This document shows, one piece after another, positions 8,495-18,047 of a stretch of DNA of 64,000 bases. Origin of the DNA: Herbaspirillum sp. alder98 (GTDB lineage Bacteria > Pseudomonadota > Gammaproteobacteria > Burkholderiales > Burkholderiaceae_D); assembly GCF_020179755.1 (NCBI RefSeq), contig NZ_JAIUCY010000014.1:1-64000 (forward strand). The letters are read 5' to 3'. Under the pieces are notes generated by a model. It saw only the letters and a list, made by a program, of their open reading frames with translations. It was not told the origin of the DNA and made no database searches. The first letter of the stretch is position 1. Each line of letters begins with the position of its first letter. A program made the position numbers and the translations under genes.

Positions 8495-9091
8495 TCAGGT
8501 CACCCTGCGGTCGAGCATGGCGCGGGCGATGGTGCCGGCGTCCACGTATTCGAGTTCGCCGCCCACCGGCACGCCACGCGCCAGGCGAGTGGCCTTCAGG
8601 CCGCGTGCCTTGAGCGTCTCGCTGATGTAGTGCGCGGTAGCCTCGCCCTCGTTGGTGAAATTGGTGGCCAGCACCACTTCGGCGACCTTGCCGTCGGTGG
8701 CGCGGGTGATCAGTTTTTCGAGATGGATGTCACGCGGGCCAATGCCGTCGAGCGGCGATAGCCGCCCCATCAGCACGAAGTACAAGCCCTTATAAGTCAG
8801 CGTCTGCTCGATCATGATCTGGTCGGCCGGCGACTCGACCACACACAGCAGGGTGTGATCGCGTTGCTCGTCCTGGCAGGTCTCGCAGACCACCTGTTCG
8901 GTGAAGGTATTGCACAGCGCGCAATGACGAATCGTATCGAGCGCATTGGCCAGCGACTTGCTGAGCACGGCGGCAGCCTCGCGATCATGCTGCAGCAGAT
9001 GGTAAGCCATGCGCTGCGCGGTCTTGGGGCCGATGCCGGGAAGTCGACGCAGGGCGTCGGTGAGCAGGGTAAGACTGGAAGGGGTTTTCAA
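8495..9091 (-). CDS. recR: Recombination mediator RecR
   Basis: 198 aa. Helix-hairpin-helix [16 protein letters not shown] is at residues 14-29, the C4 zinc finger is C57/C60 and C69/C72, and a TOPRIM domain starts near residue 81 ([11 protein letters not shown], then [10 protein letters not shown]). With RecF and RecO it loads RecA on gapped DNA. The start is a TTG at 9089-9091 that overlaps the TGA stop of the upstream yciI-like gene (shared TTGA). That arrangement, and the family-typical first residues KTPSSL, support this start and translational coupling. Confidence 0.95.
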   Translation of the reverse strand: MKTPSSLTLLTDALRRLPGIGPKTAQRMAYHLLQHDREAAAVLSKSLANALDTIRHCALCNTFTEQVVCETCQDEQRDHTLLCVVESPADQIMIEQTLTYKGLYFVLMGRLSPLDGIGPRDIHLEKLITRATDGKVAEVVLATNFTNEGEATAHYISETLKARGLKATRLARGVPVGGELEYVDAGTIARAMLDRRVT

Positions 9092-9390
9092 TTGCGGTCA
9101 ACTGAATAGCGGAAGGCTTCGAGCGCCTCCGCCGTCATCGAGGGAACAAATTCGGTTATCTCGTATTCGGCCACGCCGGCGATGTAGAAAGGATCGAGCT
9201 CGATGATCGCCTCCATCTCGACGCGGTCGCTGCAGTCGGCCAGGATGATGCCGCCGGTACGCGGCACCTTGCGCCCCGACATCAGGAACACCCCGTCTGC
9301 ATACTGCTGGTTGAGAAACTTCTTGTGCGCGGTCAGCAGCGAGTCGATTTCGCTCGCCGGCTTGATGTACGTGATCGAGATGACGAACAT
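9088..9390 (-). CDS. YciI family protein
   Basis: 100 aa from ATG 9390, which is preceded by a strong TGGAGGCAAC ribosome binding site. The YCII fold is shown by an N-terminal [15 protein letters not shown], the [20 protein letters not shown] segment carrying the conserved His (about residue 22), and the [16 protein letters not shown]-terminal strand. Related proteins include small dehydratases and muconolactone isomerase-like enzymes; the activity here is unknown. It sits between ybaB and recR, which are usually adjacent, and its stop codon overlaps the recR start. Confidence 0.85.
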   Translation of the reverse strand: MFVISITYIKPASEIDSLLTAHKKFLNQQYADGVFLMSGRKVPRTGGIILADCSDRVEMEAIIELDPFYIAGVAEYEITEFVPSMTAEALEAFRYSVDRN

Positions 9391-9485
9391 GTTGCCTCCA
9401 CAATGCAATGCTGCAATCCAGCAGGGTACGCGATACGGCCACGCTGAACACCACCAGCCCGCTCACGGAACGGGCCGGCGTGCGA

Positions 9486-9812
9486 TCAGAACGGCATCTT
9501 GAAGCCTGGCGGCATCGGCATGCCGGCCGTGACACCAGCCATCTTTTCCTGGCTGGTGGCTTCGGCCTTGCGGACCGCGTCGTTGAAGGCGGCAGCGACC
9601 AGGTCTTCCAGCATGTCCTTGTCGTCGGCCAGCAGCGACGGGTCGATCGTGACGCGCTTGACATCGTTCTTACAGGACATGACGACCTTGACCAGGCCGG
9701 CGCCGGACACGCCCTCGACCTCGATCTGCGCCAGTTGGTCCTGCATCTTCTTCATATTGTCCTGCATGGCCTGGGCCTGTTTCATCAGACCGGCAAGTTG
9801 GCCTTTCATCAT
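9486..9812 (-). CDS. ybaB: YbaB/EbfC nucleoid-associated protein
   Basis: 108 aa small DNA-binding protein of the YbaB/EbfC family, with an N-terminal coiled coil ([21 protein letters not shown], residues 9-29) and the conserved [12 protein letters not shown] and [10 protein letters not shown] segments. The start may be ATG 9812 or the next ATG (9809). It lies between dnaX and recR in the classic dnaX-ybaB-recR order. Confidence 0.93.
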   Translation of the reverse strand: MMKGQLAGLMKQAQAMQDNMKKMQDQLAQIEVEGVSGAGLVKVVMSCKNDVKRVTIDPSLLADDKDMLEDLVAAAFNDAVRKAEATSQEKMAGVTAGMPMPPGFKMPF

Positions 9813-9888
9813 CGCATTGCTCCTTGTTTCAATTCGTGAATTCTATCTTGTTTGCAGGCAGCCCCGGTAAATCGACTTGGTCTCGAAT

Positions 9889-11964
9889 CTACAGGGGGTG
9901 GATCGATCCCGGCACAATGGTGGCGCCAAACTCGCGCATCATCGATTGCACGAAAGGATCGTTGTTCATCGACTGCTCGGCCTTCTGCTGACGCTGCGCA
10001 CGATCGGCTTCGGCCACCGCATTGGCGGTGTCGGCGACGCGTCCGATCTCGGTCTCGATGCGCACTTCGCGGGCGAAGCGTTCGGACAAGGCCGCCATGA
10101 GTTTTTCGACGGCGCCCGCCGAGCGCAGCGTCTCGAGCGGAATCCGCAGGTGAAAGCAGACATTGCCGCCAGCCAGCGCTTCGCAGCGCACCAGTTCGCT
10201 CTGGAAAGCCATCTGGTGCACCACGCCGCGCAACGGCAAGCTGGCGGCCAGGCTGGGCCAGTGCCCGTCCCATCCGAGCTCGCCGGCGATGCGTGTGGTT
10301 TCCTGCTGCTGGGCCGCGCTGGCGGCCGGGCGCTGCGGTGCGGCGACGACTACCGGCTCTACTGCGGCAGCGGCGACGGGCTCAGTTTTTTTTTGAGCCT
10401 CGGGCGCGCCCGACCTGAGATCCTGCTCCCACGGTGGCGGAATATCGTCGAACGGCGGCGGGCTGGACTGCTCGACCACGGCGGCAGCCACGGCAACCGG
10501 TGCCGCCGCCACTGGCGCTGGCGCCGGTGCTGCGGCTGCCGGACGGGGCGCGGATGGCGCGCGCACGCCCTTGCCGGTATTGGCGCGCAACGCCATCATG
10601 GCGGCTTCGCGCGCAGAAACGGGGCCAGCCGGTGCGCTCGCGGCAGGTGCGCTCGGCGCTGGAGCTGGAGCCTGAGTCGGAGCCGCAGCACTTGGCGTGG
10701 CAGCCACCGCGACCGGCGTGGCGGCTGGCGCCGGAACGGGCGTGCGGCTGACCGGCGCGCTGGTCACCGCCACTTGCGGCGCAGCTGCCAGAGGAGCCGC
10801 CTGGCGCGTAGGCGCCGGACGCGGCGCGGGGGCGCCACCTGAAGGAGGTGCGCCGGCGCTGGCGCTGACTGGACGGAACGCCAGCATGCGCAGCAGCGTC
10901 ATGCTGAATCCGGCATATTCATCGGGCGCCAGCCCCAGTTCGTTGCGACCGTGGACCACGATCTGGTAGAACAACTGGACATGCTCGGGGCTGAACTGCG
11001 ACGCCAGGCGCACGATATCGGCGCGATCCGGCAAGTCTTCGGCCAGTGCTGCCGGCACGCTCTGGGCCAGCGCCACCTGATGCAACAAGGTGCCGAGGTC
11101 CTGCAGGGCGGCGTTGTACGACAGGCTGCGGGCGGCCATGTCATCGGCCACGGCAATCAGGCCGCTTCCGTCCTGCGCCGCCAGGGCGTCGAGAATGCGC
11201 ACCAGGTAGGACTGGTCGAGCGCACCCAGCATGCCCTGCACCGCTTCCAGCGAGACCCGCCCGGCGGCATAGGCGATGGCCTGGTCGGTCAGCGACAGCG
11301 CGTCGCGCATCGAGCCGGAAGCGCCTTGCGCCAGCAGCCGCAAGGCTTGCGGATCGAACTCGATACCTTCCTGGTGCAGGATGTTGTCGAGGTGGCCAAT
11401 GATGTGACCTGGCGGCATCTGCTTCAGATTGAACTGCAGGCAGCGCGACAGCACCGTGACCGGAATCTTCTGCGGGTCGGTGGTGGCCAGGATGAACTTG
11501 ACGTGTTCGGGAGGTTCTTCGAGTGTCTTCAACATCGAGTTGAAGGCGTGATTGGTGAGCATGTGCACTTCATCGATCATGTAGACCTTGAAGCGCGCAT
11601 TGGACGGTGCGTAGATGGCCTGTTCCAGCAATTGCGCCATCTCGTCGACGCCGCGATTGGACGCCGCGTCCATTTCGATATAGTCGACAAAGCGCCCGGC
11701 ATCGATCGCCACGCAGGCTTCACACACGCCGCAGGGCGCCGCCGTAATGGTGCCATTGCCGTCGGCGCCGATGCAGTTGAGCGACTTGGCCAGAATCCGC
11801 GACAGCGTGGTCTTGCCCACGCCGCGGGTGCCGGTAAACAAATAGGCGTGGTGCAACCGCTGCTGTTCAAGCGCGTGCGTCAGCGCGCGTACGACATGCT
11901 CCTGGCCTACCAGGCTGTCGAAACTGCGGGGACGATATTTACGGGCGAGAACTTGATAGGACAT
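9889..11964 (-). CDS. dnaX: DNA polymerase III subunits tau (and probably gamma)
   Basis: 691 aa from ATG 11964. The frame opens earlier, but the family start is MSYQVLARKYRPRSFDSLVG. Clamp-loader ATPase: Walker A GTRGVGKT at residues 45-52, zinc-binding cysteines just after (PCGVCEAC), the DEVHM Walker B, and the sensor SRCLQF. A long Ala/Pro-rich linker covers about residues 390-530, and a C-terminal tau domain that contacts alpha and DnaB follows. A run of nine A at 10394-10386 spans codons 524-527. A -1 shift, or one extra A in the mRNA, gives Asn then an immediate TGA, so a 527-residue gamma-like form is predicted. Heads the dnaX-ybaB-yciI-recR set. Confidence 0.96.
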   Translation of the reverse strand: MSYQVLARKYRPRSFDSLVGQEHVVRALTHALEQQRLHHAYLFTGTRGVGKTTLSRILAKSLNCIGADGNGTITAAPCGVCEACVAIDAGRFVDYIEMDAASNRGVDEMAQLLEQAIYAPSNARFKVYMIDEVHMLTNHAFNSMLKTLEEPPEHVKFILATTDPQKIPVTVLSRCLQFNLKQMPPGHIIGHLDNILHQEGIEFDPQALRLLAQGASGSMRDALSLTDQAIAYAAGRVSLEAVQGMLGALDQSYLVRILDALAAQDGSGLIAVADDMAARSLSYNAALQDLGTLLHQVALAQSVPAALAEDLPDRADIVRLASQFSPEHVQLFYQIVVHGRNELGLAPDEYAGFSMTLLRMLAFRPVSASAGAPPSGGAPAPRPAPTRQAAPLAAAPQVAVTSAPVSRTPVPAPAATPVAVAATPSAAAPTQAPAPAPSAPAASAPAGPVSAREAAMMALRANTGKGVRAPSAPRPAAAAPAPAPVAAAPVAVAAAVVEQSSPPPFDDIPPPWEQDLRSGAPEAQKKTEPVAAAAVEPVVVAAPQRPAASAAQQQETTRIAGELGWDGHWPSLAASLPLRGVVHQMAFQSELVRCEALAGGNVCFHLRIPLETLRSAGAVEKLMAALSERFAREVRIETEIGRVADTANAVAEADRAQRQQKAEQSMNNDPFVQSMMREFGATIVPGSIHPL
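10379..10399 (-). promoter_or_regulatory. dnaX: Probable programmed slippage site in dnaX (nine A)
   Basis: On the coding strand, GGCTC is followed by nine A and CTGAGCC. In frame this reads CAA AAA AAA ACT GAG. Slipping back one base gives AAC TGA, a stop straight after the run. GGCTC and GAGCC can pair, putting the A-run in a hairpin loop. E. coli makes gamma at A AAA AAG, and Thermus uses a nine-A run with RNA polymerase slippage. Function here is inferred from those precedents. Confidence 0.75.
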
Positions 11965-12121
11965 GTGTGTTGGCTGCGATCGGCTGTTTGGCTCAGGTGG
12001 GCATTTTATTCTATTTCGCCCCCGCCATCGCAGTAGCGCAGCCGGGCACGGCGCCAAATGCTCCGCCCCCGGTCATTTCATGTCGTTTCGGCATGAACCC
12101 GGCCCTTGCCCGGGAAGGCGC

Positions 12122-13093
12122 TCACACCTTTTCGGCGCGGCGCTGCTTCTTGCGCTCGTACATCAAGGCGTCGGCGCCTTGCATCAGGTCGCCGATATCA
12201 TGGTGCTGCGCCGGGTCGTACTCGAGCACGCCGACGCTGTAGTGCAGGTCGTATTCGCGCTGGCCGTGCTGATTGAACTGCTGCACCGCGCGTTCGAACG
12301 ACTGCAGCACCGGCTGGGCGTGCGCCAGCGAGGTGTTCGTCAGGAACACGCCGAACTCGTCGCCGCCCAGGCGACCGATGACATCGGATTCACGGAAGTT
12401 GCCTGCCAGCAGCGAAGCGAAATTATTCAACGCCTTGTCCCCTTCGGCATGGCCGAAGCGATCATTGATCTGCTTGAATTTGTCGAGATCGAAGTACAGC
12501 ACGCTGGCCGGACGCCCCAGTCGCTGGCACAGGCCCAGCGCATGCCCGGCCAACGACTCGAAGCCACGGCGATTGGAGAGGTCGGTCAATTCGTCGATGG
12601 TGGCCAGGCGCACGGTGGTGAGCTCCTGCTCGACCATGGCGCCCAGATCCTTGAGCAAGGCGCGGTCATCGGCGTCGAAATCGCGGGTCTTCATGTCGAC
12701 CAGGCACAGGGTGCCCAGGTTGTAGCCGCTCTCGCTCTTGATCGGGCAACCGGCATAGAAGCGGATATAGGGCTCGCCGGTGACCTGCGGGTTGCCGCTG
12801 AAACGATCATCCTGCGTCGCGTCGTTGACCACCGTCAGGCCATCGGAGAGGATGGCGTGCGAACAGAACGAAACGTCGCGCGTGGTTTCGCTGGCGTCCA
12901 GCCCGACGCACGACTTGAACCACTGGCGATTGACGTCGATCAGCGTCACGACCGCGATCGGCACATCGAACAGACGACGCGCCAGACGCGTGAGACGGTC
13001 AAAACGTTCTTCGGGTGGGGTGTCAAGAATATGCAGCGAATGCAGCGCCTCGATGCGGGCACTTTCATTGAGAGGAATATCGGCGATTTTCAT
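12122..13093 (-). CDS. GAF-GGDEF diguanylate cyclase
   Basis: 323 aa from ATG 13093 (MKIADIPLNESARIEAL). An N-terminal GAF sensor domain covers about residues 22-155 (SLHILDTPPEERFDRLTRLA is typical of this GAF subclass). A GGDEF domain follows from about residue 163, with the active-site motif GGDEF at 243-247, FDLDKFKQIND for Mg/GTP binding, and a product-inhibition I-site R234-E-S-D237 five residues before GGDEF. The catalytic motifs look intact, so it should make c-di-GMP in the cytoplasm in response to an unknown ligand or redox signal (several Cys occur in the GAF domain). No membrane segment. Monocistronic between dnaX and the comEA-like gene. Confidence 0.93.
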   Translation of the reverse strand: MKIADIPLNESARIEALHSLHILDTPPEERFDRLTRLARRLFDVPIAVVTLIDVNRQWFKSCVGLDASETTRDVSFCSHAILSDGLTVVNDATQDDRFSGNPQVTGEPYIRFYAGCPIKSESGYNLGTLCLVDMKTRDFDADDRALLKDLGAMVEQELTTVRLATIDELTDLSNRRGFESLAGHALGLCQRLGRPASVLYFDLDKFKQINDRFGHAEGDKALNNFASLLAGNFRESDVIGRLGGDEFGVFLTNTSLAHAQPVLQSFERAVQQFNQHGQREYDLHYSVGVLEYDPAQHHDIGDLMQGADALMYERKKQRRAEKV

Positions 13094-13313
13094 GACTCTG
13101 CCCTGCTTGCGGTGGTTGATCAACAATGCGCACGACGCGCCCCCCAAACTTTTTGCTCCCCGCATGTCGCGGCGATATTGCCCGACTGGCATGCGCGTCC
13201 CACTGTAACCGCAAATTTTTCGATAAACAAGTCAGATGTTTCTTGAAAGAAATTCACGAGAGCGATGAGTTCAACAGCGATTCACGGCGCGCCATCGTCG
13301 TGTCGCGGCGGCC

Positions 13314-13343
13314 AAACAAAAACCCCGCCGGGGCGGGGTTCAG
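13314..13343 (-). terminator. Intrinsic terminator downstream of the ComEA-like gene
   Basis: On the minus strand AACCCCGCC pairs with GGCGGGGTT, followed by TTTTTGTTT. It lies 33 bp after the stop codon of the ComEA-like gene. Confidence 0.8.
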
Positions 13344-13375
13344 CGTGCCAGGTTCAGCGCACCGGATTTAGCCAA

Positions 13376-13768
13376 CTACTTGCGGGCCCGCTCCTGCGCG
13401 GCTGGCGCCGCCTCGCCGCTGGCCACCTTGGTCTCTTGCTGTGGCGCGGCCCTGGAACCGGCGCGCCCCGATTTGCCGGGCTTGGCCGCCTTGCCCCCCA
13501 GGGCCTGGCCATTCACCGTCAGGCCGTTGCCCGAAAGCTTCTCGGCGCTTTTTTCCTTGATGCCCTTGACGCGTTGCTGCAAGTCACGCCAGTCCTTGAA
13601 GTTGCCGCCCTTGTCGCGCTCGCCGAGGATGCGCTTGGACATCGACGGCCCGATGCCGCGCACCCCATCCAATGCGGCCTGATCGGCCTTGTTGACATCG
13701 ACATCCGCCCGTACCGGCGCGACCATGATCCAGAGCGATACGATGACCATCAGTAATTTCTTCAACAT
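13376..13768 (-). CDS. ComEA-like helix-hairpin-helix protein
   Basis: 130 aa from ATG 13768 (MLKKLLMVIVSLWIMVAPVR): a hydrophobic signal peptide probably cleaved after VRA near residue 22. The mature part has a ComEA-type helix-hairpin-helix (VDVNKADQAALDGVRGIGPS) that binds DNA non-specifically, then a charged low-complexity Lys/Arg/Ala tail. Proteins of this type act in periplasmic DNA uptake or are of unknown role. The tail is unusual in length. Standalone gene with its own terminator. Confidence 0.85.
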   Translation of the reverse strand: MLKKLLMVIVSLWIMVAPVRADVDVNKADQAALDGVRGIGPSMSKRILGERDKGGNFKDWRDLQQRVKGIKEKSAEKLSGNGLTVNGQALGGKAAKPGKSGRAGSRAAPQQETKVASGEAAPAAQERARK

Positions 13769-13796
13769 GGTGATTCCTTTCACGATTAAGAAACAG

Positions 13797-13830
13797 AAAA
13801 GGCAGGCTCCCGACCGGGATACCTGCCTTT
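13797..13830 (-). terminator. Intrinsic terminator downstream of rfaE1
   Basis: On the minus strand AAAGGCAGG pairs with CCTGCCTTT across a 16-base loop (with an inner CCCG/CGGG pairing), then TTTTCTGTTTC. It lies about 85 bp after the rfaE1 stop. Confidence 0.75.
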
Positions 13831-13913
13831 GTTCAACGAGATCGCGAAACGGTTGTTGACAGAAATGCAACTAGATACGCGCTGCGAGGCCCGTGATTTT
13901 CCGACGCAACCGC

Positions 13914-14849
13914 TCAGCCTTCAAGCAGCTCCTCGCGCGTGACGGTGGCGGTGCCCAGCTTGCCAACCACGATGCCCCCTGCGCGGTTGGCCATCGCCAC
14001 CGCCTCGACCAGCGAAGCGCCTGCGCCCAGCATCACGGCCAGCGTGGCGATGACGGTGTCGCCGGCGCCGGAGACGTCGTACACCTCGCGCGCCATGGTG
14101 GGAAAATGCTGCACATCGCCATCGCGATACAGGCTCATGCCTTCTTCGGAACGGGTCAGCAGCAGCGCTTCGAGCCCCAGCTCGGCACGCAACTTCTGGG
14201 CCCGCGCGGTGAGGTCATCCTCGTTCTTCCACTGGCCCACGATGCGCACCATCTCGGACTTGTTGGGCGTCAGGATCGACGCGCCCGCATAGCGGCTGAA
14301 GTCGTCGCCCTTGGGGTCGACCAGGATCCGCTTGCCCTGCTGGCGCGCCACGCCGATCATCTCGGCCACACTCACCAGGCTGCCCTTGGCATAGTCGGAA
14401 AAAACGATCACGTCATACGCGCCCACCAGTGAATTGAACTGGGTCAGCTTGTCTCGCAGCACGGTGTCGGTCGGCGCTTCCTCGAAATCGATGCGCACCA
14501 GTTGCTGCTGGCGGCCGATGACCCGCAACTTGACGATGGTCGAGATGCTGGCGTCCCGCGCCAGGTGGCTGCTGATGCCCATCTCGCCCAGCAGGGTGTC
14601 GATCACGCGCGCCGGCTCATCGTCGCCGGTCACGCCCAGCAATGCCGTGCTGGCGCCGAGGCTGGCGGTATTGCGCGCCACGTTGGCGGCGCCGCCAAGG
14701 CGCTCTTCGCGCTTCTCGACCCGTACGATCGGCACCGGGGCCTCGGGCGAGATGCGGTTGACTTCACCGAACCAGTAACGGTCGAGCATGACGTCACCGA
14801 CGATCAGGATGCGGGCGCGGTCCCAGGTTGTCGCGAGCTGGTTTGACAT
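13914..14849 (-). CDS. rfaE1: D-glycero-beta-D-manno-heptose-7-phosphate kinase
   Basis: 311 aa PfkB-family sugar kinase matching the first domain of HldE. The C-terminal adenylyltransferase domain of the fused enzyme is absent, so this is the stand-alone RfaE1/HldA form. Visible motifs: GDVMLDRYWFGEVNRISPEAP (residues 18-38), GGAANVARN, and the PfkB active site DVSGAGDTVIA near residue 262 with catalytic Asp in GAGD. It phosphorylates heptose-7-phosphate for ADP-heptose and LPS inner core synthesis. Four bp downstream of ugd, so co-transcribed. Confidence 0.94.
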   Translation of the reverse strand: MSNQLATTWDRARILIVGDVMLDRYWFGEVNRISPEAPVPIVRVEKREERLGGAANVARNTASLGASTALLGVTGDDEPARVIDTLLGEMGISSHLARDASISTIVKLRVIGRQQQLVRIDFEEAPTDTVLRDKLTQFNSLVGAYDVIVFSDYAKGSLVSVAEMIGVARQQGKRILVDPKGDDFSRYAGASILTPNKSEMVRIVGQWKNEDDLTARAQKLRAELGLEALLLTRSEEGMSLYRDGDVQHFPTMAREVYDVSGAGDTVIATLAVMLGAGASLVEAVAMANRAGGIVVGKLGTATVTREELLEG

Positions 14850-14853
14850 GATC

Positions 14854-16230
14854 TTACCCCTGCGCCAGAAGCGAACGGCCGATGCCGTAGTACTCGATAC
14901 CGCTGTCGGCCATCAGTTGCGGCTCGAACAGGTTACGACCGTCAAAGATCACCGGCGTCTTCAGTGCCGCCTTGACGCCTTCGAAGTCGGGGCTGCGGAA
15001 GGCCTTCCATTCCGTGACGATGGCCAGCGCATCTGCGCCCTGCAGCGCGTCCATGGGCGAAGCCGCAAAGCGGATCCGCTCGAACAGGCCAGGCTGGTCG
15101 GCCAGATCCAGCGCCAGCACGCGCGCGGCTTCCTTCATGGCCACCGGATCGTAGACGGCTACGCTGGCGCCGCGGCGCAACAGCTCACCCAACAGCACGC
15201 GCGCGGAGGCCTCGCGCATGTCGTCGGTATTGGGCTTGAAGGCCAGTCCCCAGATCGCAAAATGCTTGCCGGCCAGGTCTTCGCCGAAGCGCTTGACCAC
15301 CTTGCGACCCAGCACGTGTTTCTGCAGGTCGTTGACCTGCTCGACAGCGCGCAGGATCAGCAGGTCCTGGTCGTAGTCGCGCGCAGTGCGTTCCAGCGCC
15401 TGCACGTCCTTGGGGAAGCACGAACCGCCATACCCGCAACCGGCGTACAGAAAGCTGTGGCCGATGCGTGGATCCGAGCCGATGCCGTGACGCACCGCTT
15501 CGATATCGGCGCCCACCTTGTCGGCCAGGTTGGCCAATTCGTTCATGAACGAGATACGCGTGGCCAGCATGGCGTTGGCGGCGTACTTGGTGAATTCCGC
15601 CGAGCGCACATCCATCCAAAAGGTGCGCTCATGGTTGCGGTTGAATGGCGCATACAGTTTTTTCATCAGCGTATAGGCACGCTGCCCCTGAGGGGTCTGG
15701 TCATGGCCGATGACGATACGGTCAGGACGCATGAAGTCTTCCACGGCCGCGCCTTCCTTGAGGAACTCGGGGTTCGACACCACCGAGAATTCGCCGCTGT
15801 CGAGACCGCGCGTGGCCAGCTCGCCGGCGATGGCGGCCTTGACCCGATCGGCGGTGCCGACCGGCACGGTGGACTTGTCGACCACCACCTTGAAGCCGTT
15901 CATGTGACGACCGATATTGCGCGCCGCCGCCAGCACGTACTGCAGGTCGGCCGAGCCGTCTTCGTCAGGCGGGGTGCCGACTGCAATGAACTGGATATCG
16001 CCATGGGCCACACTGGCGGCCACATCGGTCGAGAACTGCAGGCGACCGGCAGCGCGGTTACGCGCCACCACGTCTTCCAGGCCCGGCTCGTGGATCGGAA
16101 TGCCGCCATTGTTGAGAATGTCGACCTTGGATTGATCGACATCCAGACAGAATACGTCGTTGCCCAGTTCGGCCAGGCAGGCGCCTGTCACAAGGCCCAC
16201 ATAGCCGGTGCCGATGATGGTGATTTTCAT
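14854..16230 (-). CDS. ugd: UDP-glucose 6-dehydrogenase
   Basis: 458 aa. The NAD-binding Rossmann motif [17 protein letters not shown] is at residues 7-23, [10 protein letters not shown] near residue 114, the substrate-site [10 protein letters not shown] near residue 156, and catalytic Cys at about residue 271 in [10 protein letters not shown]. The C-terminal UDP-binding domain starts near [20 protein letters not shown]. It makes UDP-glucuronate for LPS modification and exopolysaccharide. It sits in an envelope cluster with lapB upstream and rfaE1 downstream. Confidence 0.95.
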   Translation of the reverse strand: MKITIIGTGYVGLVTGACLAELGNDVFCLDVDQSKVDILNNGGIPIHEPGLEDVVARNRAAGRLQFSTDVAASVAHGDIQFIAVGTPPDEDGSADLQYVLAAARNIGRHMNGFKVVVDKSTVPVGTADRVKAAIAGELATRGLDSGEFSVVSNPEFLKEGAAVEDFMRPDRIVIGHDQTPQGQRAYTLMKKLYAPFNRNHERTFWMDVRSAEFTKYAANAMLATRISFMNELANLADKVGADIEAVRHGIGSDPRIGHSFLYAGCGYGGSCFPKDVQALERTARDYDQDLLILRAVEQVNDLQKHVLGRKVVKRFGEDLAGKHFAIWGLAFKPNTDDMREASARVLLGELLRRGASVAVYDPVAMKEAARVLALDLADQPGLFERIRFAASPMDALQGADALAIVTEWKAFRSPDFEGVKAALKTPVIFDGRNLFEPQLMADSGIEYYGIGRSLLAQG

Positions 16231-16357
16231 GGTTTATCCCGAGTCTTTCCGGCCCACTCCGCAGGGAACGTCCGGTTGATTGATGAGGCGAATGTCAGAT
16301 TATTCAATGAATGTCGCGCGGCCAGGCTGACGACTTGCCAGGCCGGTCGCGCATCCA

Positions 16358-17533
16358 TCAGATCATTACATTGAGTTCTTCGGTACGGCGTGGCGGATAG
16401 GTCTCCCAGCGGCTGCAGCCCGGACACTGCCAATAGAACTGGCGCGCCTTGAAACCGCAGTGGCTGCACTGGTAACGGGCCAGCTTCTGCGTATAGCCAT
16501 GCACCAGCGTCTTGACCACCGACAGCTCGGGCCGCACATTGAGCGGCGCGGTCATCATGCGGGCTTCCAGGAACTTGTCCAGCGCCAGCAGCGTGGGCGT
16601 GCGTCGCAGTTCTTCGCTGACCAGCCCGTTGGCGGCCTCGACACCATCGGCATCGAGCACCGCCTTGAAGACCACCTCCAGCAGATCGATCGAAGGCGCT
16701 TCGGCCAGGTAGGCACGCAACAGGTTGATGCCTTCCTGGGGACGGCCCACGGCCAGGTAGCCATCCATCAGGCGCTGCGCCACCAGCGCCGTATGCGGCA
16801 CGCTCTGGTGCTCGACCCGGCGCCAGGTCTCGAGGGCGCCTTCGACATCGCCCCGGGCGCGCAGCGCGTCGCCCATCAGCATGGTGGCGCGCACGCTCTT
16901 GCGGTCTGCCGCCAGGGCGCGGTCGAGCAAGGCAATGGCGGCGTCGGTGTTGGTGCGCACCAGCTCATCGGCGGCCAGTTCACAGTGGAACTGGGCGATT
17001 TCGCGCTGGCGGCCGCCAGCGCCCGTCGATTGCAGGATCTCGGCGGCCGAAATGGCGCGTGTCCACTCCTTCTCGCGCTGGTAGATCTCGAGCAGGGCGC
17101 GCCCGGCCTGGGCGCTGTATTGGGTATCGATGAGCTTGTTGAAGGTTTCTTCGGCACGATCCAGCAAGCCGGCCTTCAGATAATCCTGGCCCAGTTCGTA
17201 GAGCGCCTGGCCATGATGCTCGGCCGGCAGGTCGGGCCGGGCCAGCAGGTTCTGGTGAACCCGGATGGCGCGCTCGGTCTCGCCGCGACGGCGGAACAGG
17301 TTACCCAGCGCAAAATGCAGGTCGACCGTTTCCGGGTCGAGCTTGACGATTTCGATGAAGGCGTCGATGGCCTTGTCGGGCTGTTCGTTGAGCAGGAAAT
17401 TCAAGCCCTTGAAATAGCCGCGCGGCAGCGTGCGCGACTCGGACAACAGCTGGTTGATATCAACCCGCGCAGCAATCCAGCCCAGCCCGAAGAAGACCGG
17501 AATGCCGAGCAACCACCAGAATTCAAATTCCAT
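16358..17533 (-). CDS. lapB: Lipopolysaccharide assembly protein LapB (YciM)
   Basis: 391 aa. An N-terminal membrane anchor (about residues 5-21, WWLLGIPVFFGLGWIAA) is followed by a run of TPR repeats (about residues 35-340). A C-terminal rubredoxin-like metal site contains CSHCGFK and CPGCSRW. LapB balances LPS synthesis by regulating FtsH-mediated LpxC turnover. It lies 16 bp downstream of lapA in the same direction, as in other proteobacteria. Confidence 0.95.
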   Translation of the reverse strand: MEFEFWWLLGIPVFFGLGWIAARVDINQLLSESRTLPRGYFKGLNFLLNEQPDKAIDAFIEIVKLDPETVDLHFALGNLFRRRGETERAIRVHQNLLARPDLPAEHHGQALYELGQDYLKAGLLDRAEETFNKLIDTQYSAQAGRALLEIYQREKEWTRAISAAEILQSTGAGGRQREIAQFHCELAADELVRTNTDAAIALLDRALAADRKSVRATMLMGDALRARGDVEGALETWRRVEHQSVPHTALVAQRLMDGYLAVGRPQEGINLLRAYLAEAPSIDLLEVVFKAVLDADGVEAANGLVSEELRRTPTLLALDKFLEARMMTAPLNVRPELSVVKTLVHGYTQKLARYQCSHCGFKARQFYWQCPGCSRWETYPPRRTEELNVMI

Positions 17534-17549
17534 ACAAGAGACGTTTCAA

Positions 17550-17876
17550 TTAGAGAATGTGCTGCGCGGTGATCACGCTGTCGGGCAACGGTGGTTGAAC
17601 CTGGGCCTGGGCGATCGCTTCCTGCTGCTTGTGGATTTGCGCCAGGGCTTTCTTGAGACGTGCGGCTTCGCGCCGATGGCGGAACATGATGGGCGTCATC
17701 GCCAGTACGCCCAGCACCGCGCCGACCACGAAGAAGGCCAGCAGCACCAGCACCAGCGGATCGGTGCGTTCATAGCCGAGGAAGAAATGCAGCGTCACTT
17801 CCTGGGTATTGCGCAAGGCAAAGAAGAAAAAGCCGACGAACAGGATGACCGCGATCAATCTGGAGATTATTTTCAT
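17550..17876 (-). CDS. lapA: LapA family membrane protein (YciS)
   Basis: 108 aa from ATG 17876 (MKIISRLIAVILFVGFFFFA). Two membrane helices (about residues 5-21 and 41-63) flank a short loop with the conserved RNTQEVTLHFFL motif. A C-terminal basic coiled coil follows (RHRREAARLKKALAQIHKQQ). Partner of LapB in LPS assembly. Upstream frame extension is not supported by family length. Confidence 0.92.
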   Translation of the reverse strand: MKIISRLIAVILFVGFFFFALRNTQEVTLHFFLGYERTDPLVLVLLAFFVVGAVLGVLAMTPIMFRHRREAARLKKALAQIHKQQEAIAQAQVQPPLPDSVITAQHIL

Positions 17877-18019
17877 GGCGACTATCCTTTTTTGACTGGT
17901 CGAAAATGGGTGAAGCGAGCCATCGTACCGTCCTTTCAACACGCGGGGCAGTGCACTTTGCACAAAGCGCGACGCGGCGGTGGCGGGTTACGGCGACGGG
18001 TCTTGCGAAATTGTACGTG

Positions 18020-18047
18020 AAAAAAAACGGCATCCAAAGATGCCGTT
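18020..18047 (-). terminator. Intrinsic terminator downstream of ihfB
   Basis: ACGGCATC (18027-18034) pairs with GATGCCGT (18039-18046) around a 4-base loop; on the minus strand eight T follow. It separates the rpsA-ihfB transcript from lapA-lapB, so lapAB needs its own promoter or readthrough. Confidence 0.85.

Noticed and set aside
11965..12121. 4.5S (SRP) RNA gene near dnaX
   Set aside because: The conserved GGTCAGGTCCGGAAGGAAGC loop is not present on either strand in this gap.
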